Positions 1-12,660 of a stretch of DNA of 64,000 nucleotides are shown here, one piece after another. The notes beneath the pieces are model-generated. The model had not been told where the DNA came from, searched no databases, and saw only the letters and a program-made list of their open reading frames with translations. Made by a program: the position numbers and the translations under genes. The DNA lies in NCBI GenBank assembly GCA_030248135.1, contig JASANC010002252.1:1-64000 (forward strand). The letters are read 5' to 3'. The stretch comes from Theristus sp. LFF4_11. Its lineage: Eukaryota; Nematoda; Chromadorea; Monhysterida; Xyalidae. The stretch's first letter is position 1; each line of letters starts with the position of its first letter.

Positions 1-1252
1 ACACAGTAAACATATTGGATTCAAAGCGTCATTATTAGTACGTTTCAAACGTGCGCCGGTTTCAGTGTGTGGAACCCGAGAACGAATCAAGTTCTGTCTG
101 ATGAATAGCTGATTCATCGGTTCAGCGTGTATTGGTCTGTCTTGTTTTTTCATTGTTTTTTGTTTGCTTTTCAGGTACAGTATAGTTTTTTGTTTTTATG
201 AACAACCACATCTGAGGTTCATTATAAATGTGGATGATCACACTTGAAGTCGTTATTGTTTTACTTTTTACTGTTAGTTATTCTGAGTCATCTTGCAAAT
301 CAGGGTTGTTTGTTTGGTCTTCTCATTAAAATTCTTTTATTCCAGCTTTTTAGGCGTTAAAATGTTGTATATTTTCAAAAAAGTAGCTTTCGGGTCATTA
401 AAAGTGGTGGTTTATTCACCGGTACGCATAAAAACCGGTCGATTGAAACATTTCCGTGTTTTTACGAGCCTAGTTTTTGTCTGTCAGTCATATGTCTGTT
501 TTCTTATCGTGTTTTTAGGTTAAAAAATAATTTTATTGACTCGTTTTTGATAAACTTCACTGTTGACACAAGAAAATTTGTCGCAGCATCGCTATGTTTG
601 ATTGAAAATATTTTTTCTATGTAGAACCCACCCCCCGACTTGTGTCGCCGGCCAAGTTGCCGTTTGGTCATCAAAGTCAACATCGTTCGATTGTTGTTGT
701 GAAAGGTTCTTGGTTTGAAACTTTCAACCCAACTTTAAACGTTTTCCTGGGTTGGATTCTCAGATAGTAAATGAATGATAATGCTAACTGTGAGTTTTGT
801 CAACTTTTCGCGTTGAGCTGTATTATCACCTGTTTCATGAGTTTCTGCAAAAAAGCAATTTCGAGTGGTTCGATGTAATGGCGGAGGAAGTACTTTTGTG
901 GGCTCTGTGACGTAGCAGCAAGCAATGGCTACTTCTTTTAATTTCTTCTATTGTTGTTTACGCTCACGCTGCTATCTCTCTATACTCATATCAGTATGCA
1001 CGCCAGCGACAGCATCAGACAATAAAACATTGTTTTCGTTTACAAATGATGAACTTTATTTTTTTGTCAAATACTCAATTTCTTGCTGAATTTTTGATGA
1101 AAAATGGCTGCTTCCTGTTGTTTTCAGACTGTTGTACCCATAAATGATGCAATCCTTTAGCTATTTTCAGGCTTATTTAGGTCCCGTCCCCACTTGCTGA
1201 AAATAATATTTGATCTTTTGTCAACTTGAAAACCGAAAAAGTCATTTCAGGC
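1..1252. other. Upstream region of the kinase gene, no gene recognised
   Basis: No open frame here shows a recognisable product. The stretch is AT-rich with T-runs. It ends in a good splice acceptor (CATTTCAG, last base 1250) only two bases before the kinase start codon, so an upstream untranslated exon, or a trans-spliced leader supplied from elsewhere, is implied. A promoter could not be recognised. Confidence 0.5.
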
Positions 1253-4200
1253 ATGGAGTTGAGGGTCGGCAATAAGTTCCGACTTGGCAGAAAAATTGGC
1301 AGCGGCTCTTTCGGCGACATTTATCTCGGTTCGTTAACACTTCCCGACGTTTCGTTTCTGTTTTTTTGTCGTTGGTTGGAGGTTGAAAACTTTGTTGAAA
1401 AGTAGTTTAAACACACTTGATTGGTTGCATCATGTTGGTGTGGCGACCAATCAGCAATCATATCTTCAACGGTTTGTTGTTGCACAAGAATAAGTTGTGT
1501 TGCGGCTGTATGCAGCTTTTTGTTTGCAACAACATAATAAATTGGACTGGGTGCGTATACTACAATCGAACTCTTAAATTATAGGCAATCAGCTGATTGG
1601 CTGGTGCTCACGTGATACACGTTTTTTGTGAAGGGACTGCTGTGGAGGCGGAGTCTGTCCTGCACTGAAAGCATGTATCACGTGATCACCAACCAATCAG
1701 CGGATTGCCTATAATTTTTCAAAGTTCGATTGTGTGGTGTCAAACTTTGTGTTGGGTTGGGTTTGAAGGATACTGAGTTCTGGAACTGTACAATTTGATT
1801 TTGATGTATTTCTCTAATGAAACGTGAATGAATTGGCATCGAGACCCCGTTTTTCGAGTGGTCTGTGAGAAAAAACCTAACAAAGACGTTACTTTGTCTT
1901 CCAATGTCTACGGGATATAACAAAAACAACTAAGAAAGACGAAACCGTTTGTCCGAAAACCGGACTGTAAAAACTGTAGTCTGTTGTCACGTTTTTCGTA
2001 AATTCAACTTGTGAGACTCTGTTGATGGGTTGCGCGCACGTGTGCGATCCGTTGCATTGTGCATTGTGTGTTGTGTTGCAAGGTGAAAACGTTTTTATTC
2101 AAACGACCGAGTTTTTTCATCGTCTGAAGAAAAAAAAAACGTTTGTGCTTGCAGGGTAGTTTGTTGTTTCGTTGTTTCTGATCTTATTTCTTTCATCCTT
2201 TCTTTGCTGGCGACTCTCTCGTGACTTGCCTCCCCACCACCCAAAAAAACGTTCCAGAAAAAAAACACCGTAAAACCGCGATCTGCAAATATTTGAGGTT
2301 TTCCAAGGGACTTTTTACGAGCGCCTTTTTATTGCGTTGGCTTTTCGCGGGTTTTGAAACTTGTGCGTGGTGTTATTGGCTAGAAAGTGTTTCCGTTGGT
2401 GGTGTTGCTTTGAGAAAGCTGGTGAAACTGTTGGGTTTAAAAGGAATGAAATCATGTTGGGCGAGTGTAGTGTTGGCATGAGAAAAAAACGTTTTTTCCG
2501 TTTTAAAACCGGTTTTTACCTCAGATTTTTTTCAAACTTTTGGTGGATGGGTGGAATATAAAATTATTGGGTGGATGGTATTGCAAAATTACATGTACAA
2601 AATTAAAAAAATGAACTGTGTGAATGCCAATTTCGACTGTATTTGTGATTTTGAATAGTGGGGGCCAACTTCTCGAAGCTTTTGGTGCTGGGAAAATTGG
2701 GTATTAAACGGTTTTAAAATGGAAATACAACCTTTTTCCTAGGCATAAAACCAGTTTTTTACCAACCCAAGGCGAGTTAATCGAAATTGAAGGCTTGAAG
2801 TTAATTGAAAAATATAAAATTGAAGGCTTGAACTTGAAATTGAAGGATTCCAGCATGAAAAAATGAACAAGAAGAGGAGTCAATCGTGAAACTCTTATCA
2901 ATACCCGGTTTTGTTAATTTTGGTGGTAGTATTGTATTTAGTCACCAAGCCCACAGAAAATGATTTTCGATTGCAGAATTGCTTTCACGTTGTAGAGTTT
3001 GCGCCAGCCAACCTGGGTAGTAAATTTTATTTAACAACACTACTTTTTGAAAGGAAATGAAGAGGCAATGAATGAAGGTAACATACAGGAAACTGCCTTG
3101 GCTATTGTAAAACTTTTTCTCCCCGCCTTCCGGCCCTTCCAAATCTAGACCTTTCACCATCAAATTAGACGTGACTTACTTTCAGTTTGAACTAATACAA
3201 TAAAACTCCATCGTTGGATGAGCAAATTTTTCGTGCATGTGTGCGGTGGGTGTCGACAAAAATCGCTCGATAACAAGCAAACTTGACGTGAATGAAGCGA
3301 ACTATTATATATAACTTTAATGTTAGGCATTTGGCATTTGAAAGTTTGTTCTGTGTTACGATCGTAAATTAATTTTTGACTGTGATGTTGTGACTGTAAC
3401 ACGTGCGTGAAGTTAATTACAAGTAATAATTTCTTAACGCTGACACACAGATGAATAACGTTACCTTGCGGATTTCTGAACGCGTGTTTAATATTGATTG
3501 TTCAAGATACGGTGCAAGGCTAAGATGTGTAAATGCGTTTATGCGTTTGAGCGTTTTTTTTTCTTTTGACAAGATTTCAATCTATCTGCCCAATAAGTTT
3601 AGCAACGTTGTGATGTGTTGAGCTTTAGAGATCTTTTGCAATGTTTGCGTGCTGGTACAGTGTGAAAAATACCCGCATAAAATGTGTTGCACAACGAAAT
3701 GAAAATAGTATTACGAAACGTGCACAGACGGACAATATAAATCTGTTTGTACTTGAAAATGTGTATGTTTTTTTGTTTGATTTGTTATGATTTGCACAAA
3801 ATTTGCATTGCGATCGCGGTGTGAGTAAATGGCGAGCAAATGTATTGGCAAGCCTGGTACAGGAATAGACTAGTTGGATAATGAACTGAAATAATAAGCA
3901 ATGCGTTACATTTCTGAGTTTGGGGTAAGAGAAAACTGGAGCATAAATTTCCTTAAACTTGGCAATTCAAAAATTTTAAAACCAGCTCGTTCTTTGATTA
4001 ATTTGTGTTGTTAAACGCTGCCTGAAACAACAGTTGGTTTGGTTGTGTTTCAGGTTTGAGATTCATTTGATGCAGCTGGTCTGATTAATGATCTCCACAG
4101 AGAGAAAATGACGTTTTTTGTCTGACAGTTTTTCGAAGTTAATAAATTGCTGAATATAACATTTGTCTGAGTGGTTGTACACTTGTTTTGGCTTTTGAAA

Positions 4201-7200
4201 GCTAACCACACACATGTCGCTAAAATATGAACGGGCACGACAGTTGGTTGAATGGTGGAAAGCCGGGGGTGGGGTTGTGCGGAGTTTATTTCAAAACGTT
4301 TAGACATGTCCCTATGAAGAATATGATAAAAAAAAATTATTATCAAAAATTAAAACATGGACTGGTCATTAATATTTTATTAATTCTGCTGGGCAATTAT
4401 ATTATTTTTTTATTAATATTGCACATGGATTTAATCGATTATTAATATTTTCAGGTCAAAACATTACCACCGGTGAGGAGGTTGCGATCAAGTTAGAATG
4501 CGTCAAAACCAAACACCCGCAGTTGCATATCGAGGCGAAATTCTACAAATTAATGCAAGGTACTTTGGGGGTAGTTAAAGTTAAAGTTGAAGTTAAAGTT
4601 AAAGTACTTTACAAGTTAAAGTAGCAGTTGTAAATTAGGAGACATTAAACTTTGTTTGGACGGGGCATTGGCTTCTATTGTTTCATTTGATTTTGTTGAT
4701 TATTTGTTGGTTTTCTACCCGATTTCAACAAAATTTGAACAGGCCACGACAAAATCAAGCAGTGAAGTTCGTATCATTCGTTTAAAAATTTTGATAAAAT
4801 TGACGATCGCGGTTTATCAAGTGTTCGTCAACGAACCATCCTGGTTTAGCTCTAGTACTGAGAAAAAAATCAAATCAAATGGTTTTCGCAGATTATTCCA
4901 GCAAAGCAAACGAAACATCAATAACGCCAATAAAACAACGAACAAAAAACAATATCAAAAAAACTGCCTGAACTGTAAAGAGCAAAATTTCTTGTTCAAC
5001 ATGACTTTTTTTCATCCCACAGAGATGAAAGTGCAATAATGTCTTCGGACCAGGATAAGCGGCAATTTGCGTTGAAATTTTGTGCAAAACCCGATCCCTT
5101 TCAAGGCGGCGTTGGTATTCCGGCTGTGAAATGGTGCGGTGCCGAAGGCGACTACAACGTGATGGTGATGGAGTTGCTGGGACCGTCGCTCGAGGATCTA
5201 TTCAACTTTTGCTCAAGAAAATTCACGCTAAAGACCGTGTTGTTATTAGCTGATCAAATGGTGAGTGGCGAGTGTTTCGTCGGACAATAATTGAACGGAC
5301 AATAGTTGTTTGGTGGAAAAACTAGGTGTGTTGATGTCCATCTCAAAAAGTAGTTGAAAGCATCAAAAATGCACGAGTTAGCAGCTACATTAGTGACGAA
5401 CATTCAAATCATATTTTCATGTTGTCTATTGTGCAACGTGTTTTGTTGAGAAGAATCTTGGAAGTTCAATAAAAAGTATAGGTAGTACAGCGGAGCAGCG
5501 CTGTGGTGTTTACTTCTACGTTAAGTTGTTTTGTATCTACCAGCATCGATTAATGTCATATCTACGTACTTCCCTATCTTGGATGATGTGATATTTATAT
5601 CTTGTCCTTTCCATTACGTTTAATAAACAGGGTTTACCAACCTACAAAAGGAACGACAACAATACTTGATAGCTGTGCTATTTATATTTTTTTCAGTAGT
5701 TGATGTGCAATTTTTTTGACGATGACGTTTACTTTGAGCAAATTTACTTTTCCAGATCTCGCGCGTGGAATACATTCACAGTAAATGCTTCATTCATCGT
5801 GATATAAAGCCTGACAATTTCTTGATGGGTCTCGGCAAGAAAGGCAATCTGGTTTATGTAAGTCGAACAGTTCTGTTCAGAAAAGTTTGTTTTTTACATA
5901 AAATTAATTTAAACTCGAAGACAGGCGAACTAAAAAAAGAAATGACGATCTTGTTGTGTGGGGGCTGAAGATGAGCACCGCATATCCTCGAGGTTGTTTC
6001 TCGTCGATTTTGCAGGTGATAGATTTCGGACTGGCCAAAAAGTACCGCGACAGTCGAACGAATCAGCACATTCCGTATCGGGAAAACAAAAACCTCACGG
6101 GCACCGCTCGCTACGCCTCGATCAACACGCATCTCGGCATCGGTGAATCACGATTTTTGTCTGATTGGTCGTTTGATTTTAGTGTTCGTTTTGAGCAGCA
6201 TGGTGAATGTACAAAAACAACGTCGCAATCCAGCCAAAAAAAAACAGAAAAAAATTGTGGCATTGCGTCGCAAACGACAAATTCAGAAACTCTTTGATAG
6301 GTTCGTTAATTTCGTTCACACATCAAATTTTAAATCCAGACAAAAAAGCACAGGAACAAAAATCATCAAGAATAACACACCGAAATTGACATTTATAAGA
6401 AGAGAAAAAAACTGAAAACTGTCTGCCGAACGTTCACCGACCGACTGTAAACTTTGCAGAACAGTCAAGGCGAGACGATCTCGAGTCGCTCGGCTACGTG
6501 ATGATGTACTTCAACCGGGGCACATTACCGTGGCAGGGCTTGAAGGCGGCCACGAAACGACAGAAATACGAAAAGATCAGCGAGAAGAAGATGTCGACGT
6601 CGATCGAGGAACTGTGCAAGACGTTTCCAAGTGAGCGGTGGTGTTTTTTGGCTCACTTGGTGAAGTTGACGGTTAAGAAGGGGAAATATGTTCAGTTAAC
6701 TGGAACGTTGGACCACCCACGCCGCTGGCACCGGATCACGTAGTTAATGTGCTATTATTTACTCATTTGTAATCAACTCATCCATGCACACATGCCAATC
6801 GTTTCATTGACTATTCGTCGTTTTAAACCGTTAATGTTCGTTCGATTCGATCGTGCATTGTTGGTTGGTTGAACATTGAACATGGTCTTTTCGAACATTG
6901 ATTTGTATTTATAATGTTCGATTTTTAAATAAAAATTTTTGCGAACCTAGAAACATAATCTTGTTCTTTTGCTGTCACTTCAAGCAACTCTACATCTTCA
7001 GCCGAATTCGCGCACTATCTCAAGTACTGTCGCGGGCTCGGCTTCGAGGAGCGCCCCGACTACTCGCATCTTCGCCAACTGTTCAGGAACTTATTTCATC
7101 GGCAGGGTTTCACTTACGATTACGTCTTTGACTGGAATTTGCTCAAACTCGTGAGTGTGTTCTTGGTCGTTAGCTCTGGTATTTTTTTCAAAATTTCAGG

Positions 7201-9348
7201 TTGTTATGATTTATGTTAAGTATGTTAAATAAAGCTGATTTAAGTCTGTGTTAAGCTATATGTTAAGTTAGTAGTTTCTACTTCAGATCTGTTCAGCGGC
7301 ATTTATGAAACAATGTTTAGTGACGCGTAGCCGTGTAAAAACATAGCTACGCAGTCACTAAACACTGCTTCATGAGTACACCTTTGATTTTGGATGTTAG
7401 TTGTGCTGTTTTTCTGGCGGCCGCGTGTGTACGTACATGTATGTTCGGTGCTTATGTAGAGTTAGTAGAGTGAGAACTAGTTGCTTTGATTTTGTTCATT
7501 GCTTACTGTAACTTTGTTTCCGTATCTTGTCGATTCAGGTCTTCAGAGTTGAATGAAGTCTATTAATTAGTGGCATATGTTAGCAATATTGTGCAGTACC
7601 GTAAGATAGTGACGGGCTGTGAAGACCATGAACACGCTGATGCATGCATCGCACAGACACGTACAGGTACAACCATAGAAATTACAGCAATCTATAGAAA
7701 TTGGTGTCAACGTTTTCCTTTTGTTCTGCGAACTCTCCATGCGTTTGCAGACGTGAAAAAGGAAATCCGTTTCATGCTCGTGATGCGACCATCAACAAAT
7801 TGCTTTCAGTTCGCCTCTGTCTTATCCCAGGAACCAGCGGTTCCACCACGTTCCGCAGTTTTGAATAGCCATATCACGCATGAAACTACTTTCCTGTCTG
7901 GTGCGTCGCAGAACTCGACAAAAACAAAAACAAGGTGATCAATTGGCGCACGAAAACGCTGAATTCACTGGCGCGACTAAAACGAACATGCGGTTCGCCA
8001 AAACCGGACGCTCTCGTCGTCATTGCCACCATATTTGCAGCATCACAGCGCGGCGGCGGCAGCGGCTGGCCTCGGCAGCGGCACCACCGGCACGCATCAT
8101 CACGCCGCTCATCACGCGTGGACGCCGCATGCCGCAAACGGACAGACGTCGGTCGACCCGGTCGTCACCGCTGCCGAACTGCTCCGACAACAACAACAGA
8201 CGTCCAATCTGCTCTCGCTGCAGCATCATGTAATGTGGCGGAGAACGACTACTCGCTTGTGGTTTTCAGTCCGGGGCGGCGTTGTTTATTTGTTTTTTTT
8301 TACTGTGCTGTGTTCCACACCGCACGCCGTCGTCCGTTCGTTTCGTTCGCTTTTTTCTCGGTTTTTCGTTTTCTTCTACTTCGTCGTCTATTTTTGCTTT
8401 TCGGGTTTCTTTCGTTTCACACGCGCTGCAGTAGTTAGTGCGTTTTTTATTCTGTTGTATTGATTTGCCGTTGATCGCTGTTGTCTTCAGAACAGGCGGC
8501 ATGAAGAGTTCTTCAATAATGTATTGAGATTGATATTGAGGTTTGACAGAATGGAAATTTTGAATATGACCGTCTGTCGTGCTTGCTGACTGATTGCCAC
8601 AGTGATCAACATCGGTGTCGAAGAACGCCATGGGATATTTCAACCGTCAAGACTTTTTTGACCTCAATCAAGGATTTCTTTATGGCACCGCAGACGGTTC
8701 GAGTGATGTACAGTGGCGGCCAAAAGTGTTGGAACTTTGGAACGCTGCGCGCGTGAGTGCTGTGTATTACACAATACACAGCACACACACGCGCGCAGCG
8801 TTCCAACACTTTCGGCCGCCACTGTACGCTCTCAAATTTCCCACTCAGATTAAGAAACGAATCGTTGTTTTCCGAACGCCACAACTATTTTGCAGCACGT
8901 CCAACAACAACAACAGCAAACGTCGTCGCGACTGCAAGCGAACCAGCCGCCAACGTCGACGGCGCTGCCGGCGCAGGCGATGCTGATGGCCGCCGCCGCC
9001 AATCTGCACCAGAGCTCACAACTCCAACAACAACAACACCACCCGGTCATCACGCAGGCGACGCTAAACGCCGCCAATAGCGCGCAGCAGCAGACGACGT
9101 CGAACTTGCTGCTGACGACGACGACGACGAACACAATGACCGGCGGCGGCGGCTTCCCCGGCGGGCTGCCGCCGGCGTTTGTGGCGCCCGGCATCCAGCC
9201 GATTCAGACGTCCATCGGCTCACAGTCACAACCGCCGCCGCAGACGAGAACTATAATGCAGACGACGACGACGACGCCGCCGGACGCGGGCGTTGTGGTG
9301 CCGCCGGGCGTGTCGAGAAGAGCGGCGAGGGAGACGGGCGTTCAGTGA
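1253..9348 (+). CDS. Casein kinase 1, delta/epsilon type (doubletime class), 9 exons
   Basis: Serine/threonine kinase of the CK1 delta/epsilon subfamily, known in other animals for circadian (PER), Wnt and vesicle roles in nucleus and cytoplasm. Exons: 1253-1328, 4455-4559, 5106-5260, 5756-5857, 6016-6142, 6460-6630, 7002-7150, 8041-8229, 8896-9348; all phases agree and give 508 residues. Visible: N-terminus [20 protein letters not shown] with the glycine loop, catalytic [13 protein letters not shown] in [14 protein letters not shown]1 signature [16 protein letters not shown] and the delta/epsilon stretch [15 protein letters not shown]. The kinase domain ends near residue 295. The tail differs from the usual one: exon 8 is His/Ala-rich, exon 9 is Gln/Thr/Pro-rich. 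Start: first ATG, matching the family's N-terminus, two bases after a splice acceptor. The join from exon 7 to 8 rests on phase and acceptor quality only, so a small extra exon could be missing. Confidence 0.95.
1561..1734. repeat. Foldback MITE, GTCGAACTCTAAATTATAGG family, copy 1
   Basis: Two arms of about 60 bp in inverted orientation (CGAACTC...AAATTATAGGCAATCAGCTGATTGG and its reverse complement) flank a short GGCGGAG-containing centre. Both arms carry CACGTGAT. It lies in kinase intron 1. Related copies occur near 18971, 31479, 40710, 41978, 43868, 46022 and 48222. Confidence 0.8.
8711..8824. mobile_element. Tc1/mariner-type foldback MITE in kinase intron 8
   Basis: A near-perfect palindrome of 114 bp with terminal inverted repeats starting CAGTGGCGGCCAAAAGTGTT, flanked on both sides by TA. 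The terminus CAGTGgcGGCCAAAAGT and TA duplication are typical of Tc1-like elements. It has no coding capacity. Confidence 0.8.
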
Positions 9349-10789
9349 TGCTGTTTTTTTCACGCTGGAATTTTCTTTTAAATTGCTTTCTCGATTTTGT
9401 TTTTTGGTCGTTAATTTGTTTTTTTAATGGATTTTTAATTTTCTTCATGTTTTTCTGGTTTGATTTGTGTTTGACGTGCTGCGCCGCTGATGTTGAGCGA
9501 TTTGATTGAGATTCGGGTCGATCGGTGCCAGTCAAACGCAATCCAAATCAATTACGTCCAGAAACAACATGTTGTTGCGTTTTTTTTTTCATTGTTCGGT
9601 TTCTGTCTTTTTTTCTCACCGAAACACTGCTTCCAAGGAAAGTGCTGTTCATTGTCTGTTCATCGCTTCGTGAATGACATTTTTATTTTATTTAAAAAGG
9701 TCCAGTTAATAAAAATTCAATTATTGAAAAATTTCAAGCTATTTTTGCCTGGTATGCTGTTTTGTGGCATTGTAAATTAGTTTTCTTGTCCATTTCTTGT
9801 TTTGTCATTTCTTCGCCATGAAATGGACCCCAAAAAAGCGACTGTTTTTCTTTGATAAGAATGGTTGACCGTTCAGAGACGCGCTTGAAATCGAAACCAC
9901 CTTCAATCTGCATTATTGTTCCATCCTTGTGCCCAGTTTTTTTCGAGTTTTTTATTTCTCAAATTGTTTTCGCATTTGTGTCGTTTATTACTTGTGCTAA
10001 ATGTATATTTTTCAGCTGACCTGTTTGCTTGTTCTCCAGTTTCTGTGTCCATTTCATTTTTTCATACTTTTTCGTTTTTTTTGTTGTTCCGACCGGCGCC
10101 GAATCGATTTGTGTTTTTTATTTGATTTGTTTGATGTGAACCACAAAGAGATTTCTATGTTTTTCGTTTCTTTTTGTTGTTTTCAGAAAAAATAGCATTT
10201 CTAAAAACTAGTTTGCTTTCAAATTGATTTTTAAGCAAAAGGTTTCCTGCGTTTTCGTGATGGGTAAACGCGGCTTGGATTTGGAGGGGACTGTAATCAT
10301 TGTTTTTCACCCAACTTGTAGCTTCACGAAGTTCTTTTTGTTGCAACTAGCTTGATTCATAAATTTAACCAACGCCGATTTTTCTAGTTTTTTTGTTGAA
10401 AGTTTAAAAATCTTACACAACTTTTTTTGTTTGCTGCAAAACTAAATTTTGCGTGTAACAACAACCACAGATACCTCAGTAAATTTTGTTGAATACAAAA
10501 CAGCTTTCTTTTTTTAATGAATTGTGACGTCCACTTTTCCGCATTTTCTTTGTGCGAAAATGAATTTTTGTTGCCCCACTGACCCCGTGTTAAAAATCGC
10601 GAAATGCGCCGTCTTACTGGTTGAATAAAGTTTGATCAACTTGATTTCGTTGGTTCCATTAAACTCTTCATAACCAAAATAAACATGCGAAACACACACA
10701 AACATTACAAAAACGCAAACACTCAAAAGCCCAAGTTCGTTGTTTGCGGTTTCACCAGGTATTCTCTTTCCTAGAACCACATATGATAT
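9349..10789. other. Intergenic, no gene recognised
   Basis: T-rich DNA after the kinase stop, holding the 3' UTR. Short frames on both strands lack codon structure or recognisable motifs. Confidence 0.5.
9708..9713 (+). terminator. Candidate poly(A) signal of the kinase gene
   Basis: AATAAA lies 360 bases after the kinase stop codon and is the first such hexamer downstream. The position fits a short 3' UTR. No transcript data are available to confirm it. Confidence 0.4.
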
Positions 10790-12110
10790 CAAAGTCGTGC
10801 TAAATCAATCAGGGAGTTCGAAGAACTCCATTTGATATGCAAGCGCCTCCGGAATGACTCCCGTATGGCGGAACTTTGCAGATGTTGTTTTGGTGACCTC
10901 AATTACCCCTTTTCCAAACCGTTACCATGCCTCTTGTGTTTTGACCCCCAAAACGTCACCAATTGTCCCCAGCTAAAGTGAAGACAATTTGTCTGACAAA
11001 CATACCGGCTTGAAAATCGATCAATTCTTCTGATGATGTCGCGACGACACAATACGAAGCAGAAACCAGACAACGTAGCGGTAGCGCTTGCAAACGGAGC
11101 AGCTCGGACGCTCTGCGAGGCGAATCGTCACCTTATCTGCATCGGAAATGGTAAGTCACTGTTTGGGACGCTCAAATAGGGTTGTTAAACAAAAATCGAA
11201 TTAAAAAAAGTGATTAAAAAACAAAAATGCCGATTTTTTTTAATTCGAAAAATTTTCTAATATGCTCTGAAAACCTCAAATTTGGCAAAATTTTTCGAAA
11301 GTTCAACAAAAATTTTCTTTGATATTACCTCGTAAAACCATCAGCAGTCGAATTTGGACCGTTTTACCGACTGATTTTAGGCTTCGACAACATTTGCGAT
11401 GAAGTTTTTGAGCGTCCCAAAGCTTGGCCTACCATTTCCGATGCAGATAAGGTGACGATTCGCCTCGCAGAACGTCCGATTGTGCTCGCTGCTTCGTTTG
11501 CAAGCGCTACGTTGTCTGGTTGCTGCTTCGTGTCGTGTCGTCGCGACATCATCCGAAGAATTGATCGAATGTCAAGGCGGTATGTTTGTCTTCACTTTAG
11601 CATTAGCTTAGCTGGGGACAGGGGACAATTAGTGACGTTTTGGAGGTCAAAACACAAGAAGAGGCATGGTGACGGTTTGGAAAAGGGGTAATTGAGGTCA
11701 TCAAAACAAAATCTGCAAAGTTCCGCCATACGGGAGTCATTCGGAAGGCGCTTGCATATCATATGTGGTTCTTCGGACTCCCTGATTGATTCAGCACAAC
11801 TTTGATTTTTGAAATTTAAAAAAAAAAATTCTTAAAAAAAACAAAAATGACGATTTTTGTTTTTTTTAACAACCCTACGCTCAAAAACTTTGTCGCAGAT
11901 ATTGTTGTCGAAGCTCAAATCAGTCGGTAAAACGGTCCAAAATCGACTGCTGACGGTTTTACGAGGTAATATCAAAGAAAATTTTTGTTGAACTTTCGAA
12001 AAATTGTGCTAAAATTGAGGTTTTCAGAGCATATTAGAGAAAAAATTTTCCATTTTTTAAATCGGCATTTTTGTTTTTTTAATCACTTTAAAAAATTCGA
12101 AAAGTCGTTG
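10790..12110 (+). mobile_element. hAT-type MITE interrupted by a second, inverted copy of itself
   Basis: The outer copy (about 10790-11168 and 11886-12110) aligns with the complete copy at 14997-15724 in the same orientation but has lost its ends. It shares AATCAATCAGGGAGT, TATGCAAGCGCCTCC, GTATGGCGGAACTTTGCAGA and CAGTCGGTAAAACGG. It is split by a reversed copy at 11177-11877. No open frame looks like a transposase. Confidence 0.8.
11177..11877 (-). mobile_element. hAT-type MITE inserted in the outer copy, with 8-bp target duplication
   Basis: Begins TAGGGTTGTTAAA and ends with the complement TTTAACAACCCTA. The bases just outside, CGCTCAAA at 11169-11176 and CGCTCAAA at 11878-11885, form an exact 8-bp duplication, the mark of hAT transposition. 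Orientation is opposite to the host copy. Confidence 0.9.
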
Positions 12111-12339
12111 CAGGTTCCTAATCCTAAATCTAATCCTGATCCTAAGCCAAGCTCTCAAGCCTTTTTTATAAGATGAAAAAGGATCAAATTGGTTTTCGCA
12201 TTTTTTTCTTTCCTGTGTTAAAGAGGAAGAGGAGAGGACCACCTCCACCGTACATGTACTTTAAATATGAAGCCGTACGCATTTGGAAATTTTTTAAAAA
12301 AAATTCAAAAAAATCGGGATTTTTATTTTTTTCGAACCC

Positions 12340-12660
12340 TAGTATTGCCCGTGCGATCCCGTGCACCCCCTCACGAAATTTTCTGCCAGTGCACCCCCCT
12401 CAGGAAAATTTTCTGCCCGTGCCGTGCACCCCCTCACCGAGAAGGCACCACCTGGACCTGACGACACCCCCCTCTAAAATTTGGCAAACACCCCCCTCAC
12501 CCGAGGGCCGAGGTCCCGCTTTCGCTACTGAACGCTATTCGAACCCCGCAGTACCGAAGACGAGGGGGGGTGGGGGGGGGGGGGGTACACCCCCCAGAGC
12601 ACCCGAGACCTCCGCGTGGGGGGTGGGGGGGGTCACGCGACACCCACCCCCCAAAACCTG
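12340..12660. repeat. C-rich repeat with CACCCCCCTC-AAAATTT units
   Basis: Repeated GTGCACCCCCCTC / AAAATTTTCTGCC blocks, then a run of G with GGGGGTGGGGG. Related sequence lies at 15760-16064 and 17122-17300. The frames across it are products of base composition. Confidence 0.6.
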
